Source: Anaerolineales bacterium
GTDB lineage: Bacteria; Chloroflexota; Anaerolineae; Anaerolineales; Villigracilaceae
Direction: 5' to 3'
DNA length: 50,348 nucleotides
Assembly (NCBI GenBank): GCA_014379595.1
Contig: JACMLM010000005.1
Span: 1 to 50,348, forward strand
Shown: one piece after another, positions 33,806 through 42,116 of the stretch
Layout: every line of letters begins with the position of its first letter
Position numbering within the stretch: position 1 is the stretch's first letter
Notes under the pieces: generated by a model
Seen by the model: the letters and a program-made list of their open reading frames with translations, nothing else
Told to the model about the DNA's origin: nothing
The model's database searches: none
Translations under genes and position numbers: made by a program

Positions 33806-33842
33806 TTCATTTTCTTCTCCTCCTTTTGCCTCTTTGAGGCAG

Positions 33843-33870
33843 CTACCCGCCTGATTAGCGGGTAGTTTTT
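33843..33870 (+). terminator. Rho-independent terminator
   Basis: CTACCCGC (33843-33850) and GCGGGTAG (33858-33865) with a 7-nt loop, followed by TTTTT. It ends the small membrane-protein transcript. Confidence 0.85.
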
Positions 33871-34020
33871 GTTAATGCAACCCATACAATTTCTTAAAAT
33901 ACTCTTTACAGCGCCTTAATAGCTACTTGGTAGACTTATGAACAAATCATTAGCAGCTCACCTTGTAGAAAGCGTAATCTTTTTACATATTTATCGTTAA
34001 CTTGAATAGAAGGAGAAATT

Positions 34021-34731
34021 ATGGGACTTGCAGATATACATGTACACACAATTTACAGCTACGACGGCACAGCCTCCCTGTCTGCCGTTTTAAACCGTGC
34101 GAAACAAATAGGCTTGGATGTAATTGCCATTACCGATCATGACGAAATTGCAGGGGCATTGAAAGCCATGGAAATGGCCCCCATGTACGGCGTAGAAGTG
34201 ATCCCTGGGATTGAAATTACAACTGCCGAAGGCGACCTATTGGCTTACTTCATCACAGAAAAAGTGGATGCTGGTCTTTCGCTGGTGGAAACAGTTTTGA
34301 GAGTACGGGCACTTGGCGGCGTTTGTATTGCTGCTCACCCAATGGCAGGCGGTATGGGAATGAAAAGCCTGAGCGCACGCTCCATCTTGAAAGCGTTACG
34401 AAACCCAGCTGTGGCTGAAACCTTGATCGGTATTGAAACTTACAATGCCACTGCACTGGATAAGATGAGCAATCATTATGCACGCATTCTGGCAAATCGT
34501 TTGAATATCACCCAGGTCGGCAATAGTGATGCACACGTCGTGGAAGCGCTGGGACTTGGCGCAACAGAATTCGAAGGCAATAGTGCGGCAGATTTATTGA
34601 GCGCTTTGAAAAACGGAAAGACCAGGATCCGCAAGCAAAAGGAATGGAGTGCATTCAGGATCCTCGGCAGTTGGGGAATGCGTTATATAGAAAGCGCGCT
34701 TGTTCGAAGAGGCACAGCAGTACGCGCATAA
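34021..34731 (+). CDS. PHP domain phosphoesterase (TrpH/YciV-like)
   Basis: A 236-residue metal-dependent phosphoesterase. Metal ligands are visible in DIHVHTIYSYDG, ITDHDEIAG, the Glu in GIEITTAEG, CIAAHPMAGG and GNSDAHVVEALG, so the PHP site looks complete. Relatives act on 3',5'-nucleoside bisphosphates or as 5'-3' exoribonucleases (YciV). The ribosome site is AAGGAGAAATT. It is followed 26 nt later by surE, a second nucleotide phosphatase, and they are likely cotranscribed. Confidence 0.82.
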   Translation: MGLADIHVHTIYSYDGTASLSAVLNRAKQIGLDVIAITDHDEIAGALKAMEMAPMYGVEVIPGIEITTAEGDLLAYFITEKVDAGLSLVETVLRVRALGGVCIAAHPMAGGMGMKSLSARSILKALRNPAVAETLIGIETYNATALDKMSNHYARILANRLNITQVGNSDAHVVEALGLGATEFEGNSAADLLSALKNGKTRIRKQKEWSAFRILGSWGMRYIESALVRRGTAVRA

Positions 34732-34757
34732 ATAAAGAAACAGGATAAAAAAAGATA

Positions 34758-35585
34758 ATGAAAAATATTTTAGTAACAAATGATGACGGGGTGCTTGCGC
34801 CCGGGCTTTTGGCACTTGCTGAGGAAATGCGAAAATTTGGCAAAGTGACCATTCTCGCGCCAGATCGTAACTGGTCTGGCGGCGGGCACGTAAAAACATT
34901 AGACCGAGCACTGAGGGTGCGAGAATTTCGTCTTGAAGACGGCACCCAGGCATTTGGAAGCGATGGCGCGCCCTCTGATTGTGTTGCGCTTGCAACACTT
35001 GGATATTTTAAAGAGAAATTCGATCTGGTTGTTTCCGGTATCAATGTCGGAGCAAACCTCGGGCATGATGTAACATATTCAGGAACCGTGACAGCCGCCA
35101 TGGAAGGTGTGATCGCAGGTTTGCCGAGCGTTGCGGTTTCACTTGAAGTTCCAGAGGGTTTCGTAGGTTTAGTGGACTTTGGACCTGCTGCTTCTGCAGC
35201 GGGAATTGCCGTACAAAACGTGATCACCAATGGACTGCCCGCAGAGACCTTGTTGAATATCAATGTGCCTTTCTTAAAGGCGGAAGAAATTCAGGGCATG
35301 CGGATTACACGGCAGGGTCTGCGTGTTTATCACAGCCGTTTGGATGAACGCGTTGACCCACGTGGACGCCCCTATTACTGGATCGGTGGTGACGCACCGA
35401 CCGGTGTGTCAGAATCAGGAACAGATGTCGGTGCGCTGGCGGCGGGCTTTGTCTCCGTCACGCCTCTGCAATTGGACCTGACAGCTTATCGTGCCATCTC
35501 TGATCTCAATACGTGGAACTGGCATTTGCAGCCTTCTGAAGTATCATCTCTGGTTACAAACTCTGTTGTGGTGGCAGACAAATAA
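34758..35585 (+). CDS. surE: 5'/3'-nucleotidase SurE
   Basis: A 275-residue survival protein. The metal-binding start ILVTNDDGVLAPGLLAL and the stretches LAPDRNWSGGGH, GAPSDCVALA and SGINVGANLGHDVTYSGTV are diagnostic. SurE dephosphorylates nucleoside monophosphates and can cut short polyphosphate, which may connect it with the nearby polyphosphate operon (inference). The stop is followed by a short hairpin at 35593. Confidence 0.94.
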   Translation: MKNILVTNDDGVLAPGLLALAEEMRKFGKVTILAPDRNWSGGGHVKTLDRALRVREFRLEDGTQAFGSDGAPSDCVALATLGYFKEKFDLVVSGINVGANLGHDVTYSGTVTAAMEGVIAGLPSVAVSLEVPEGFVGLVDFGPAASAAGIAVQNVITNGLPAETLLNINVPFLKAEEIQGMRITRQGLRVYHSRLDERVDPRGRPYYWIGGDAPTGVSESGTDVGALAAGFVSVTPLQLDLTAYRAISDLNTWNWHLQPSEVSSLVTNSVVVADK

Positions 35586-35592
35586 GCAGATG

Positions 35593-35616
35593 CTCTCGCT
35601 AAAATAAAGGCGAGAG
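35593..35616. terminator. Hairpin between convergent surE and ABC permease genes
   Basis: CTCTCGC (35593-35599) pairs with GCGAGAG (35610-35616). There is no long T-run on either side, so it is a weak terminator at best. Confidence 0.45.
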
Positions 35617-35619
35617 ATA

Positions 35620-36924
35620 TTAGCTGTCCATTTTTTTTCTTAGCAGCAGCCAATCGACGAGGAAGAGTGCTATTCCGATTAATGCAACTCCCTGAAATAT
35701 AAGCACCGGTATGGAAGAGCCACGTAACATAATATCCTGTAACATGCGAATACCGTATGTTGCAGGTAATGACCAGGATAGAATAGTGATAGGTTCCTTG
35801 ATCAAGCGAAGGTCCATTAGAAATCCGCTAAAGAAAATGCTCGCTAATAGCAATAACATCGAATATTGAACGGCCTGAGTATCGGTTTCTGATATCAAAG
35901 AGATGAAAAACCCTACACCAAGAGAAGTAAATAACACGATCACCACAGCCAAAGCATAGTCCTGCCATTGGCCCAACATTGGAATCTTCAATACCCATAC
36001 GGCTAGAGCAGTGATCAAGCCAGCCAGTATGATCTCAAATAACAGGTAGCTAATATACTTCCCCATTAATGCTTCAAAAGCTGTGATGGGAGCCACTCTG
36101 AACAATTCCATGATCCCAGAGCGCTTTTCTCGAACAATGGATAAGCAGGCAAAAGTTATTGATAAATGCTGCAAGATCAAGGCAATTACTGACGGAGCAA
36201 AGAATTCTGTTACAGTAAATTCCACTTCAGACAGACTATATGTCTCTCCAGAGAATGGATTGACCATAACAGTGGAAGTCAATGAACGAAATGTGGTCAA
36301 GTTTTCATGCACATCAGTCAGGTCTTTTTCAAGCTCTGCAGCTTGTGTAGCCGTATTTACATCACTTAGCGCAATGGTTTTTCGCAGCAGCTGCGTCTTT
36401 GTGATCGCAGTCTCCAAATTAGTTTGCAGAGAGTCAGAATCGGCCTGGCCTTGTTCAGTCACAGTTTCCAAAATTTGACGATTGACTACATTGACATAAA
36501 TAAGTGCTATCGTTTCAATATATCCGGTCTGGATCGGGTCTACTTCATTATGATAAATCTCAAGCTCCGCGCGTTTATTGTCTTGAATCGTCTCGAGAGG
36601 ATTATCCGGTATAACAATGACCAGGTCAGTTTTGTGAGCTGCCAGTTGGGATAATGCCAGTTCTTTATTCGTCTCCACACCCATATCAATGATCCCCGCT
36701 TTATATGATTCGGTAAATAATTTCAGTTCTTCCTGAACAGCGTTGGGGTCTGTGGCCACAAACGTTGTTCTCAGAGCACGGCTTTGGTCAGGAGATGCCA
36801 ACCCAAATAGAAACATGATCAGGAATGGACCCAATACGAGGGTGAGAATAAGCCGAGGTTGGCGCACAATTTCTATTAACTCTTTGCCCAGGAAGGCAGA
36901 GATGCGAATGAGCCACTTAAACAT
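35620..36924 (-). CDS. ABC-2 type exporter permease
   Basis: A 434-residue integral membrane protein from MFKWLIRISAFLGKELIEIV, chosen because GGAGG lies 8 nt before this ATG. One N-terminal helix is followed by a large outside domain of about 190 residues, then five or so C-terminal helices. This is the layout of drug/lipid exporters of the YhgE or YbhR/LinJ type. Its start overlaps the ATPase stop by a few nt, so the two are coupled. Substrate unknown. Confidence 0.85.
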   Translation of the reverse strand: MFKWLIRISAFLGKELIEIVRQPRLILTLVLGPFLIMFLFGLASPDQSRALRTTFVATDPNAVQEELKLFTESYKAGIIDMGVETNKELALSQLAAHKTDLVIVIPDNPLETIQDNKRAELEIYHNEVDPIQTGYIETIALIYVNVVNRQILETVTEQGQADSDSLQTNLETAITKTQLLRKTIALSDVNTATQAAELEKDLTDVHENLTTFRSLTSTVMVNPFSGETYSLSEVEFTVTEFFAPSVIALILQHLSITFACLSIVREKRSGIMELFRVAPITAFEALMGKYISYLLFEIILAGLITALAVWVLKIPMLGQWQDYALAVVIVLFTSLGVGFFISLISETDTQAVQYSMLLLLASIFFSGFLMDLRLIKEPITILSWSLPATYGIRMLQDIMLRGSSIPVLIFQGVALIGIALFLVDWLLLRKKMDS

Positions 36925-37879
36925 GTGCGGCCTCCTTCTCAATTATTTTGACAAACACATCATCAAAAGGAACCGACTTCTTTTCAATCGCTTCGACAGT
37001 CAGGTTTTTCGCAAGACACCATTCCATTAACGATGGGATCGCTGTATTTGCTTCATCAACGATGACATCGTTCTCATTCTCATCGATCACCTTTACTTTG
37101 CCATGTACGAACGGCAGGCTTTCCAAATGATGCCGCTGTTCGGAATTCATTCCCTCTGTAGTTCTGATTGCAAGTACATCTCCGCCATAGGCTCTTCTAT
37201 GAAGCCCATCAGGTGTTTCGATCATCAGTAATCTTCCCTCATACATTACTCCAACCAGATCACAATAGGCTGCTTCGCCTACATATTGCGTGGTGACAAA
37301 TAATGTGCGGCCTTCCACCTGCAGTTCCTTAAAATAATCCCAAAACTTTCGGCGCAGGATGGGGTCGATACCAGCCGTGGGTTCATCCAGAAAAAGCAGC
37401 TCAGGGTTATGTACCATGGTGGCTGCCAGGCTGAGACGTCTCTTCATACCTCCAGAGAGATCTCTTGCCAATTTATTTTTATCTTCTTTTAACTCCACAA
37501 AATCGAGCAGCTTGTTTAGACGCCCTGCCCGGAATGGATTTACTCCATAAAAGGAAGCTGCAAAATTTAGGTTCTCCCATACGGTTAGTTCCGGGTATAG
37601 GACAAATTGCTGAATCAAATAGCCTATTTTCTCGCGGTCTGAGTTTGAAAAATTAGAGGGGTTTTTACCCAGTACGCTCAATGTACCGGAAGTTGGTCTA
37701 TAAAACCCTGTTAAGAGACGGACAGTTGTCGTCTTTCCACAACCGCTTGGGCCTATGAAGCCAAAAATAGTACCGGGCTGAATCTGCATATTCAAGGTTT
37801 GAACTGCAATATCCTTCCCGAACATTTTTGTCAGTTCCTGGGTTTCAATAACGTTTTCTGTTGCATGACTATTTTTCAT
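36917..37879 (-). CDS. ABC exporter ATP-binding protein
   Basis: A 320-residue ATPase with Walker A GPSGCGKTT, signature LSGGMKRRLSLAATM, Walker B LLFLDEPTAGIDP and the switch His region replaced by TTQYVGEA (Gln where many ABC-2 ATPases have His). The C-terminal 90 residues form an extra regulatory domain. It pairs with the permease downstream. A palindrome ATGTTATGCAAGTAACAT lies about 90-110 nt upstream of the start. Confidence 0.9.
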   Translation of the reverse strand: MKNSHATENVIETQELTKMFGKDIAVQTLNMQIQPGTIFGFIGPSGCGKTTTVRLLTGFYRPTSGTLSVLGKNPSNFSNSDREKIGYLIQQFVLYPELTVWENLNFAASFYGVNPFRAGRLNKLLDFVELKEDKNKLARDLSGGMKRRLSLAATMVHNPELLFLDEPTAGIDPILRRKFWDYFKELQVEGRTLFVTTQYVGEAAYCDLVGVMYEGRLLMIETPDGLHRRAYGGDVLAIRTTEGMNSEQRHHLESLPFVHGKVKVIDENENDVIVDEANTAIPSLMEWCLAKNLTVEAIEKKSVPFDDVFVKIIEKEAAHV

Positions 37880-37939
37880 ATTTGATCCACATCACTTAAT
37901 AGATTTCCCCTTCCGAGTATTTTGAAAATTTTCAACAAC

Positions 37940-37989
37940 CTTCTTATATAATAAACGCATCCCCTTCGTAAATGTTATGCAAGTAACAT
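37940..37989 (-). promoter_or_regulatory. Probable promoter and operator of the ABC exporter genes
   Basis: Read on the minus strand, TTTACG (around 37971) and TATATA (around 37949) are spaced about 16 bp and can act as -35 and -10. Directly upstream of the -35 is the palindrome ATGTTA-N6-TAACAT (37972-37989), a likely repressor or activator site. Confidence 0.4.
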
Positions 37990-37999
37990 AGTTTATATG

Positions 38000-38035
38000 A
38001 ACGATATGGCATGATTCCAGACAAGCTATATCGTT
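38000..38035. repeat. Inverted repeat AACGATAT/ATATCGTT
   Basis: AACGATAT (38000-38007) and ATATCGTT (38028-38035) are perfect arms around a 20-nt spacer. It lies downstream of the DUF2207 gene and upstream of the ABC gene promoter, with no T-run. It may be an operator or a weak terminator. Confidence 0.4.
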
Positions 38036-38113
38036 AAAGCAAACGGATATACAGCGATCTGGATCATAAAATCGCCTAACGGACTGGTATTCAGTTGTAA
38101 TAAGTTTGGTGTC

Positions 38114-39799
38114 TTACCCTGCGCCGCTTGACCCGCCGCCAGAGGCGCCAGCTCCGCCGCCTCCACCTGATGCACTAGCTCCTGCTGAATCAGATGAAGA
38201 CATGACGGCAATGATCGCGCCGAATTCGGCGTTGCTGCCAGCAGTTGCATGGAACCAAATGGGAAGCGGCATGCCGCCCAAAGTTTGGAAGTACTCAGCC
38301 CACTTTGTTCCCAAGCCAAATACAGCCGCATAGGGCAGATAGCGCTCGAAATAATCAGTGCTAATGGCAGGTTCTTTGCCTTTGCTAACCTGCTTGAGAT
38401 ATTCTGCAAAACCTTTCCAGCGGGCTGCCTGTTCTTCGCCTGATGGAGTAAGGATGGAGAACATTGAAGCATAAATCAGCAATGCGATGGAGAGAAAGAA
38501 CAAACCCACACCAACCCCGCCCAATGCAGCAATGAACGTAACCCAGGTGAGATTATCCAATGCCATATTTACGCCAATTAAACTGCCGATAAATAAAGCA
38601 ATTGAGAAGAAGATAAGGATGAACGCGCTGCCTAGCAACATGTTACGTTTTGATTTGCGCTGCAGATCAAGCCAGCCGCGTTGAACAAGTTCCTGTTCCA
38701 ATGGTTCATCGAACAATTTGTGTTTCGATGCCAGCCGACCAGCGATCTCGCTCATATCGGTCTGCGTATCTCCTATTTTGAAGATTGCATCCAACAAACC
38801 TTGTTCATGCGGACTGAGAGAAAGATTCATTTCTTTGCGAGTCAATACATGTTTCTTTGATCCCATAAACCCTGTTCTTTCACTTATCTCCAATAAGCCG
38901 CGCTTTGCCAGATCAAAAATAGTACCCATAAAACCATGCGCCTGACCAGATAACTTCCCTATTAAAGCTGGAGGTACATCTGATGGCGGAGTTGCATTTG
39001 ATACAACAGGGCTGGTGGTTAACTCACGTCCATTGGCGCGGGCGTAGGTGAATAACCCTAACACACCAAGGACCAGGGTTAGAACCCCAGCAATGGAACC
39101 CACAGGTAATGCTCGTGCGGTGGCTGCCTGTGATTGTTCATTTTCTACCTGCCATTGGGGTGTTGCCTGCGTCAGGCTGTTAGGAGCGAAACGAGCTATC
39201 AGAATAAGATCTTCATCTTCGGTGAGTCCGTTTGCGGTGAGGATGATGCGGTCATCTGCTACAGTAGATTCAAATTCTCGATTGAGAGTTGGTTGTTCGA
39301 GCAGAGTCGCTTGCTGTGGGTATGTCAATGTAATGGTGGAATGTTCGATGGAGTAATCGTGATCTTCAGGGACGGCACGCCAGATGAGTGTGTCTGCATC
39401 TCCTGTGCGGATAATGCCATTGGCGCGATACCGAATGACGAAGACATGAGACGTATCAGACGTAGGCGGGAAATGCCAGGTGACTTTGAGCGGATCGCCA
39501 TCTTCGATTTCAACCTGTCCAGCGCCTGTGCCCTGAGGCATGGGATTACCATCCATACTGGCATCTAGGAATGTAAGACCATCGGTCTCGGTTGCTGAGA
39601 TCTCACGAAATGCGAAGGTGAACGGTTCGCCTTCAAAGCGAAACTCGACGGTCTCGGTGATGATGGCTGAGCCATCTTCCTGAATGTCGATCTGTACGTC
39701 AAAATATTCTGCATAATACGATTTTGCAGCCAGCACTGGTGTGGTGATGAACAGCGAAAGTAATAATATAATGAAGAGTAGTGATAGTTTTCGGGTCAT
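38114..39799 (-). CDS. DUF2207 membrane protein
   Basis: A 561-residue protein. A cleavable signal (LSLLFIILLLSLFITTPVLA) precedes an outside beta domain (about 28-220, YFDVQIDIQEDGSAIITETV), a membrane helix near 240 (VGSIAGVLTLVLGVLGLFTY), a cytoplasmic winged-helix-like region (KLSGQAHGFMGTIFDLAKRG) and two further helices near 385-450. The tail is Gly/Ser/Ala-rich, a low-complexity end common in DUF2207 proteins. The role is unknown. A terminator-like hairpin lies 25-52 nt upstream of its start. Confidence 0.85.
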   Translation of the reverse strand: MTRKLSLLFIILLLSLFITTPVLAAKSYYAEYFDVQIDIQEDGSAIITETVEFRFEGEPFTFAFREISATETDGLTFLDASMDGNPMPQGTGAGQVEIEDGDPLKVTWHFPPTSDTSHVFVIRYRANGIIRTGDADTLIWRAVPEDHDYSIEHSTITLTYPQQATLLEQPTLNREFESTVADDRIILTANGLTEDEDLILIARFAPNSLTQATPQWQVENEQSQAATARALPVGSIAGVLTLVLGVLGLFTYARANGRELTTSPVVSNATPPSDVPPALIGKLSGQAHGFMGTIFDLAKRGLLEISERTGFMGSKKHVLTRKEMNLSLSPHEQGLLDAIFKIGDTQTDMSEIAGRLASKHKLFDEPLEQELVQRGWLDLQRKSKRNMLLGSAFILIFFSIALFIGSLIGVNMALDNLTWVTFIAALGGVGVGLFFLSIALLIYASMFSILTPSGEEQAARWKGFAEYLKQVSKGKEPAISTDYFERYLPYAAVFGLGTKWAEYFQTLGGMPLPIWFHATAGSNAEFGAIIAVMSSSDSAGASASGGGGGAGASGGGSSGAG

Positions 39800-39823
39800 G
39801 GTTGCTCCATGTTTGAGAGGCTA

Positions 39824-39851
39824 AAAAACCTTAGATAACCTGAAGGTTTTT
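39824..39851 (-). promoter_or_regulatory. Terminator-like hairpin in the DUF2207 leader
   Basis: AAAAACCTT (39824-39832) pairs with AAGGTTTTT (39843-39851). On the minus strand it is followed by TTTTTTAG and lies just upstream of the DUF2207 start, so it could act as an attenuator. On the plus strand it could stop stray transcription towards the response regulator. Confidence 0.4.
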
Positions 39852-40048
39852 ATGGTTTGACGGAGTGTTCGTCGTTAGGCACCTGGATAGTATACACTCC
39901 CCTGTACCAGCTTGTCTGTTGATGGGGTATTCCCAAGTAAAATAAGGCCATCTTATTTGATTATATATAAGATATACTATCTATAATTACTAATTAAGTA
40001 GAAATACCACCCGTTTGACATAGTACCCTCACTTAAGGAAAGCAATTC

Positions 40049-40741
40049 ATGGGCAATATTTTGATCGTCGAAGATGATGACAATATCCGCAAGCTGGTAA
40101 CTGTTAACCTTTCCAAACGCGGCTATGACGTATTCGAATCTGGGGATGGAAACCAGGCGATGTCGTTGTTTCGTCAGAAAACCTTCGATCTCGTGCTGCT
40201 GGATCTGGGGCTACCGGGCATGTCTGGGGTGGATGTGTGCATCTGGATACGGGCACGCTCAGATGTGCCGATCATTGTGCTGAGCGGCATGCGTGATGAG
40301 GAACTAAAAGTAACTGCTCTGGATGCAGGCGCGGATGACTATATTACAAAACCATTTGGTCATGAGGAGCTGCTTGCGCGCGTGCGCGCGGTACTGCGCA
40401 GAGCCACTCCCCATACCAGTGAACTAGGCCGTGAAAAAGTACAGATCGCAGGCCTCACTATAGATTTTGAAACCAGGCGGGTGCGGGTGGGCGATGAAGA
40501 TATTTCACTGACAAAAACCGAGTACGCCCTGCTGGTGGAATTAGCAAACCACCCCGATGCAGTCGTGGATCACAATACTCTTTTAGGCCGGGTATGGGGT
40601 CCGCAATACCGTGACGCCAATCACTACCTTCATATTTATCTGGGAAGGGTGCGCAAGAAACTAGGAGTACATGGCGACTTATTGGAAACGATTCCTGGGG
40701 TAGGGTATCGGCTGCAATTCAATAAAAAGGCTGACAGCTAG
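40049..40741 (+). CDS. OmpR-family response regulator
   Basis: A 230-residue regulator with receiver (phosphoacceptor D52 in LVLLDLGLPGMSG, Lys in ITKPFG) and a winged-helix domain (about 130-228, ISLTKTEYALLVELANHP, then HIYLGRVRKKL, IPGVGYRL). It resembles KdpE and other global regulators. No kinase lies next to it; the nearest is the multi-GAF kinase at 43874-47518. Its receiver is notably like that of the single-domain regulator at 47969. GGAAAGCAATTC gives a ribosome site. Confidence 0.88.
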   Translation: MGNILIVEDDDNIRKLVTVNLSKRGYDVFESGDGNQAMSLFRQKTFDLVLLDLGLPGMSGVDVCIWIRARSDVPIIVLSGMRDEELKVTALDAGADDYITKPFGHEELLARVRAVLRRATPHTSELGREKVQIAGLTIDFETRRVRVGDEDISLTKTEYALLVELANHPDAVVDHNTLLGRVWGPQYRDANHYLHIYLGRVRKKLGVHGDLLETIPGVGYRLQFNKKADS

Positions 40742-40790
40742 TCAGTTTTTTCACTCCATAAATTTAGATAATACAGATCAGTAAATAAAG

Positions 40791-40827
40791 AATACTCTCC
40801 ATGATATTCATCATGGAGAGTATTTTG
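40791..40827 (+). terminator. Rho-independent terminator
   Basis: A perfect 15-bp stem AATACTCTCCATGAT/ATCATGGAGAGTATT with a 4-nt loop, then TTG. It follows the response regulator gene. Confidence 0.8.
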
Positions 40828-40984
40828 TTAAATATTTTTAGCGTTGGTACGAGCATAATTGACTTATTCTTCATATTTTCCATCAATAAAAATTTAGACT
40901 ATTGATAGCCCCTGTTTGGGACGACGATAGGCTCCTATTGGTATTCTTGTGTCACCAATCACCAATTAAGCAAGGAGTTTACTG

Positions 40985-41233
40985 ATGGCACACATCATTG
41001 CAAATAATCCACAGATAAATTTTCAAATCACGGATAAGGGAAAAGATGTTGAGGAAAAGGGTAAAGATTTTAAAGATGTCAAGTCAGGACCCAACCTTCA
41101 AGGACCTGGCCCGTTATTTGAAAATCAATATGAACAATGCCTAACCAAAACTGGCAAGGAGATCGAGAAGCGAACTCGAAAATTGACGAAGATCAATAAA
41201 TCGTTATCTGAGTTCCTTACCACCTTTGAATAG
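40985..41233 (+). CDS. Small charged protein of unknown function
   Basis: An 82-residue soluble protein, lysine- and glutamate-rich (KGKDVEEKGKDFKDVKSG; KTGKEIEKRTRKLTKI), with no recognised domain. AAGGAG 9 nt before the ATG is a strong ribosome site. It heads a run of small stress-type genes: its end is 25 nt before the CsbD-like gene start. Probably a stress-associated protein, from context only. Confidence 0.6.
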   Translation: MAHIIANNPQINFQITDKGKDVEEKGKDFKDVKSGPNLQGPGPLFENQYEQCLTKTGKEIEKRTRKLTKINKSLSEFLTTFE

Positions 41234-41258
41234 ACCCCTTTCCATTAAGGAGCTTGAA

Positions 41259-41684
41259 ATGGCACAAAAATTATTACAAGACAATTGGCACATAATAAGA
41301 ATCCAGCTTCGAGAATGGTGGAATGAGCTGACAGTTGAAGACCTGGATAAGATCAATGGCAGCCAGGAACAACTTGTCCAAATTCTTCAAGGACGTTATG
41401 GCTATACCAGAAACCTGGCCCTATTTGAAATTGAAAAACGTTTGGCCATGTATTACAACCTGGAATTACAAGATCCATACCAAGATCACTATAAAAGCAA
41501 CCTTCCTTTGACACCATCATGGAATGAAAGAGCAAAGGAATATACACGAAATATCACGTACAGATCAAAATATATGTGGAAGGATAATTCATCTACCAAA
41601 CTTTTCATATTGCTTGAAAAACATATGCACGTATTTCGGCAAAAAAGGGAACATGTACCCGAAGGTATGGGCATTTCTAACTAG
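41259..41684 (+). CDS. CsbD-like protein with C-terminal extension
   Basis: A 141-residue protein from MAQKLLQDNW after AAGGAG. Residues 5-65 match the CsbD gene at 48624 (LREWWNELTVEDLDKINGS, RYGYTRNLALFEIEKRL against KEWWADLTDDDLDKIDGR, RYGYTKEEALAEVESHM). The remaining 75 residues are basic and aromatic, and resemble nothing I know. CsbD proteins are normally about 60-75 residues, so the extension is unusual. In Bacillus csbD is under the general stress sigma factor. Confidence 0.72.
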   Translation: MAQKLLQDNWHIIRIQLREWWNELTVEDLDKINGSQEQLVQILQGRYGYTRNLALFEIEKRLAMYYNLELQDPYQDHYKSNLPLTPSWNERAKEYTRNITYRSKYMWKDNSSTKLFILLEKHMHVFRQKREHVPEGMGISN

Positions 41685-41771
41685 ATGTATTTGCAGGAAA
41701 TTAATTTTTGAATACCTTGCGTCAGGCGATCCCTTCGCAAGTGGAAAAATATTAAACAAAGGAGATGTAAA

Positions 41772-42035
41772 ATGGATATTTTATCTTGGATCATAGTTGG
41801 TTTGATAGCTGGTTGGCTGGCAGGTGCGGTGATGAAAGGTGGTGGTTATGGTGTAGTAGGCGATATCATCATTGGTATTGTCGGTGCTATCATCGGTGGT
41901 TACCTGGCTACTACTGTCTTCGGCGTCCCCAGTGCAGTAGATGGCATTAACTTCACCAGCATTTTTGTAGCCTTCCTTGGCGCTGTACTCACGATCGCTA
42001 TAGCGCGCGCATTGAGCCCACGCACAAGCGTTTAA
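41772..42035 (+). CDS. GlsB/YeaQ/YmgE family stress membrane protein
   Basis: An 87-residue protein of three hydrophobic segments with the family's Gly-rich pattern (WIIVGLIAGWLAGAVMKGGG, then GDIIIGIVGAIIGGYLA). AAAGGAGATG is a good ribosome site. Members are induced by envelope or general stress; the molecular role is unknown. It closes the plus-strand run and is followed by a strong bidirectional terminator. Confidence 0.88.
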   Translation: MDILSWIIVGLIAGWLAGAVMKGGGYGVVGDIIIGIVGAIIGGYLATTVFGVPSAVDGINFTSIFVAFLGAVLTIAIARALSPRTSV

Positions 42036-42057
42036 CTCTGCTTGCTAAAAACAAAAC

Positions 42058-42092
42058 AAAAAGTGTCCCGATAAAATCGGGACACTTTTTGT
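42058..42092. terminator. Bidirectional terminator
   Basis: AAAAAGTGTCCCGAT-AAA-ATCGGGACACTTTTT, 15-bp perfect stem with A-run and T-run on either side, between convergent genes. Confidence 0.9.
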
Positions 42093-42116
42093 TTTCACAT
42101 AAACCCACTCTAGCAA

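Noticed and set aside
33982-34002. TTTACA and TTAACT before the PHP gene as a fourth Pho box
   Set aside because: The spacing is 15 bp instead of 11 and no third repeat is seen.
38114-38200. Gly/Ser-rich C-terminus of the DUF2207 protein as a frameshift artefact
   Set aside because: Low-complexity Gly/Ser tails are common in DUF2207 proteins and the reading frame is continuous.
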